Source of the DNA: an uncultured Eubacteriales bacterium
GTDB lineage: Bacteria > Bacillota > Clostridia > Oscillospirales > Acutalibacteraceae
DNA: 6,847 nucleotides
Assembly: GCA_900313475.1 (NCBI GenBank)
Contig: OMRJ01000290.1
Location: 1-6,847 of the forward strand
Reading direction: 5' to 3'
Shown here in pieces: positions 4,742-6,847 of the stretch. Each line of letters begins with the position of its first letter. The stretch's first letter is position 1. The notes beneath the pieces were generated by a model, which was not told where the DNA came from, made no database searches, and saw nothing but the letters and a program-made list of their open reading frames with translations. Both the position numbers and the translations under genes were made by a program.

Positions 4742-4880
4742 TCCTGTCTTTGTTTGTTTTTTGATATTGCCTGCAATCTGCACCTACGGGTTGTGTTAAA
4801 GACAGAAAAAGCGCTTGTGTTCACAAAAAATACACAATAAAGTCAAAATAACGTTTGAATTTATTTACTGCCATGCGTAT
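4742..4880. other. Remainder of the divergent intergenic region
   Basis: Part of a 444-base gap between the CNNM and condensation-domain genes. Apart from the promoters and leader listed separately it holds a long-range inverted repeat CTGTCTTT (4744-4751)/AAAGACAG (4798-4805), a small hairpin ATTGC-CT-GCAAT (4766-4777), and TTGTGT/ACACAA (4815-4820/4833-4838). No ORF with an acceptable start site is present. The structures are short and may be chance in AT-rich DNA. Confidence 0.4.
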
Positions 4881-4881
4881 C

Positions 4882-4917
4882 ATGTTTAATATATGTTTAA
4901 CATTTTTACTGTATAAT
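4882..4917 (+). promoter_or_regulatory. Promoter region of the condensation-domain operon with phased direct repeat
   Basis: TATAAT at 4912-4917 is a perfect -10, 32 bases upstream of the start codon, with TG at 4910-4911 just before it. No good -35 is found at 16-19 bases. Instead ATGTTTAA occurs twice (4882-4889 and 4893-4900), 11 bases apart or one helix turn, and the second copy is part of the palindrome ATGTT-T-AACAT (4893-4903). A weak -35 covered by such sites suggests an activator- or repressor-controlled promoter. Confidence 0.55.
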
Positions 4918-4949
4918 TCATATGAAATATTATATAGGAGAGAAATCGC

Positions 4950-6344
4950 ATGACAAATACATTTTCTCAGGTCGGCGGAAAAAAGCTTTATCCGCTCACG
5001 CCCTCGCAGCAGACTATGTACTTCATGATAAAATACAGTCTGCACAAGCAGGTAATTCAGGTTCCGACGTCTTTCTCCGTCGGTGAAAAGCTTGATTTCA
5101 GGCTTCTTGCAAGGGCGCTGAATATCGAGATCGCCCGAAACGACTGCATGCGTCTGCGCTTTGTAAAAGAAAACGGCGATATAAAGCAGTATTTTCTTCC
5201 GGAGTATAAGCTTGACGGAGTCCGATGCTTCAATTTTAAGGACGAAGCGGAGATGAACGCGTTTCTCGACGGCGACGCTTCGACTCCCGTCCGCTTTTTA
5301 AAAGACGAGACTTTCAGGGTTTATTTCTTTTCGTGCGGGGATAAAAACGGTGTATATTTAAATGTATGTCATATGGTGATGGACGCTATGGCGGTGTCGG
5401 TGTTCTACCGCGACCTCTTTGCGGTGTACCGTTCGCTTAAGGACGGCGCCCCGATGCCCGCGCCCCTCGCGCCGTTTGAGGAGCATATAGAAAAGGAGCT
5501 TGCCTATCTCAAAAGCCCCCGCTTTGCCTCCGATGCGGAGGCTGTGAGCGCTTACCACAGACGCGGCGGCATGCCGTATTACTGCGGTATTCACGGTCCG
5601 GCTCTGCTTCTCGGTCAGCGTGTGAAGAAAAAGGATCCCTCGCTTACCGTTCCGTCGGCTTATGACCCGATACACGATCGCAGCCGGCTGTACCGCGCGC
5701 ACATCGACGGAAGGACGGCTGCCGAAATGCTTGACTTCTGCAAAAGGAATGCCGTCGCACCCGAAACGCTCATTCAGTGCGGCTTCCGTCTGCATGCGTC
5801 GCATATCAACGGCGACATAAACGATACCTTTATGATGGTGCTGTGCGGCAGACGCGCCACAAGAAAAGAGCGGAACATGGGCGGATGTCTTGCGCAGCCG
5901 TTTATGACGCGCGTAAAATACAGCGGAGAAACAACATTTATGCAATTGCTTGAGGAATGCTCGGCGGTGAGAACGGAGCTGTACAGGCACAAGGATTTTC
6001 CTTATCTCTCGTCACGGCGCATACAGCAGGATATCTACGGACTGTCCTCCGCGCAGGGACCGTCGTTCATGATGTACACATGGCTTCCCGTCGGCACGCG
6101 GACGGAGGGATTGACCGTCCCGTCGGAATTTAACGGATACAACCTCGGCAGATATGTTATGCCGATGTATGCTTTTTCGTTTGAATCGGGAGAGGACGGC
6201 GGCATAGATATTGTTTACATGTACCGCACAAATCTGATTTCCGATGCGAACGTACGCTCGCTGCATGCGAATGCCGTCAGATATATCACCGCGGGAATTG
6301 CCGCGCCCGAAACAACCGTCGCCGAGCTTTGCTCCGACAGATAA
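4950..6344 (+). CDS. Stand-alone condensation-domain protein (NRPS C-domain/acyltransferase-like)
   Basis: This 464-residue protein is the length of one NRPS condensation domain with no adenylation or carrier domain attached. C-domain motifs appear in order: C1 YPLTPSQQTMYF (14-25), C2 ARNDCMRLRF (62-71), C3 CHMVMDA (140-146), C5 CGRRATRKERNMGGCLAQPF (299-318) and a C6-like HKDFPYLSSRRI (347-358). In the HHxxxDG catalytic motif the second His (H141) and Asp (D145) are kept, while the first His is Cys140 and the Gly is Ala146. The family joins an acyl or aminoacyl group, usually carrier-bound, to an amine or alcohol; the substrates here are unknown. ATG at 4950 has AGGAG (4936-4940) 9 bases upstream. 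It is followed after 17 bases by an AMP-binding enzyme, so the two form an operon. PapA/WES-type O-acyltransferase is the main alternative. Confidence 0.88.
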   Translation: MTNTFSQVGGKKLYPLTPSQQTMYFMIKYSLHKQVIQVPTSFSVGEKLDFRLLARALNIEIARNDCMRLRFVKENGDIKQYFLPEYKLDGVRCFNFKDEAEMNAFLDGDASTPVRFLKDETFRVYFFSCGDKNGVYLNVCHMVMDAMAVSVFYRDLFAVYRSLKDGAPMPAPLAPFEEHIEKELAYLKSPRFASDAEAVSAYHRRGGMPYYCGIHGPALLLGQRVKKKDPSLTVPSAYDPIHDRSRLYRAHIDGRTAAEMLDFCKRNAVAPETLIQCGFRLHASHINGDINDTFMMVLCGRRATRKERNMGGCLAQPFMTRVKYSGETTFMQLLEECSAVRTELYRHKDFPYLSSRRIQQDIYGLSSAQGPSFMMYTWLPVGTRTEGLTVPSEFNGYNLGRYVMPMYAFSFESGEDGGIDIVYMYRTNLISDANVRSLHANAVRYITAGIAAPETTVAELCSDR

Positions 6345-6361
6345 GAGGAGCGAATTGCCTT

Positions 6362-6847
6362 ATGGATAAAACGGGTAGGGAGTTTTCGGCTGTGCTTAAT
6401 GCGTGCAGAGAGAAAATGCTTGCGTCGGGGCGTGTCGAAACGCTACGTCAGCTTCTCGACCGCATGAAAAAATACTACGGCGGCAGACGGCAGTTCGCCG
6501 AAAAAACAAAAAACGGAACGGTGTATTACACCACCGACACTTTTTACGGTGATGTACGCGCCGTCGGTCAGATGCTGCTGTCGCTCGGCGGGAATGTGCA
6601 TGCCGCCGTCATCGGCGAGAACTCATATAACTGGCTTACGGCGTTTTTTGCCGCGGCTGCATCGGGGAATGTCGCAGTGCCGATTGATAAAGAGCTTCCC
6701 GACGATAAAATAGCGATTCTTGCCGAAAAAGCGGATTGCCGCGTGATGTTTTTCTCCGCATCCTATTCGGGTGCAGCCGAAAGGTTCGTTGAGGGCGGCG
6801 GAGGAAGGCTTGCCGTGTGCATCGGCGGAAATGCGCGCAATATCAAA
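6362..6847 (+). CDS. AMP-binding (adenylate-forming) synthetase, N-terminal part, runs off the window
   Basis: The frame is open from the ATG at 6362 to the window end, 162 codons without a stop. Residues about 58-130 match the ANL superfamily N-terminus as in long-chain acyl-CoA synthetases: VYYTTDTFYGDVRAVGQMLLS, then a V-I-G-E-N-S-Y-N-W-L-T-A-F-F-A motif, then GNVAVPIDKELPDDKIAIL and a strand CRVMFFS. The first 55 residues are a charged helical lead-in. The ATP-binding P-loop (TSGTTG-type) and the specificity pocket lie beyond the window, so fatty acid, aryl acid or amino acid activation cannot be told apart; the sequence style is closest to acyl-CoA synthetases. AGAGGAG (6344-6350) starts at the previous stop codon, 11 bases before the ATG. 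It probably supplies the activated acyl group for the condensation protein. Confidence 0.88.
   Translation, partial: MDKTGREFSAVLNACREKMLASGRVETLRQLLDRMKKYYGGRRQFAEKTKNGTVYYTTDTFYGDVRAVGQMLLSLGGNVHAAVIGENSYNWLTAFFAAAASGNVAVPIDKELPDDKIAILAEKADCRVMFFSASYSGAAERFVEGGGGRLAVCIGGNARNIK

Noticed and set aside
5358..5990. 210-codon minus-strand ORF inside the condensation-domain gene
   Set aside because: It is a shadow of the + strand coding frame, rich in His/Arg, without an SD or family resemblance.

Overview
The window looks like a chromosomal segment of an anaerobic Gram-positive bacterium, most likely a gut-type clostridium (Bacillota, Oscillospiraceae-like). The signs are strong purine-rich Shine-Dalgarno sites, near-perfect sigma-A promoters (TTGACA-17-TATAAT, twice), U-tailed intrinsic terminators, an AbrB-type regulator with a clostridial-style zinc ribbon, and moderate GC with AT-rich gaps. 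The lineage is an inference; there is no rRNA or marker gene to confirm it.

Layout. Positions 1-394 hold no gene. They carry two copies of a GACGGGCG-TTTTGC hairpin end, two small GTAGGG-plus-hairpin palindromes in opposite orientations, and then an extended -10 promoter. Positions 395-649 (+) encode a short AbrB-family regulator, closed by a very strong terminator at 705-745. Positions 746-1107 hold no convincing gene but contain a branched RNA-like fold with a UUCG tetraloop (774-855) and a terminator-like hairpin at a convergent junction (957-1000).

Positions 1108-1849 (-) are a HigB/HigA-type toxin-antitoxin pair, toxin first, with its own consensus promoter at 1874-1902. Positions 1914-4505 (-) are a three-gene run: a CNNM/CorC-type membrane transporter, a truncated sialidase-like protein, and a GNAT acetyltransferase. 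The junctions are 3 nt each and all three genes share one reading frame. This run starts from a consensus promoter (4670-4698), followed by a folded leader and an intrinsic terminator placed before the first gene. That is the layout of a riboswitch or attenuator; I do not recognise the leader class.

Positions 4722-4910 are a divergent regulatory gap with a 20-bp near-palindrome and a phased direct repeat. From 4950 on the + strand an operon begins: a stand-alone condensation-domain protein (4950-6344), then an AMP-binding (adenylate-forming) enzyme that runs off the window (6362-6847). Together they suggest a dissociated NRPS-like or acyl-transfer pathway whose carrier protein and product lie beyond the window.

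The parts most worth a second look are the unassigned attenuator leader in front of the CNNM gene, the dissociated condensation/adenylation pair, the truncated sialidase locked in frame between two coupled genes, and the UUCG-containing intergenic element.
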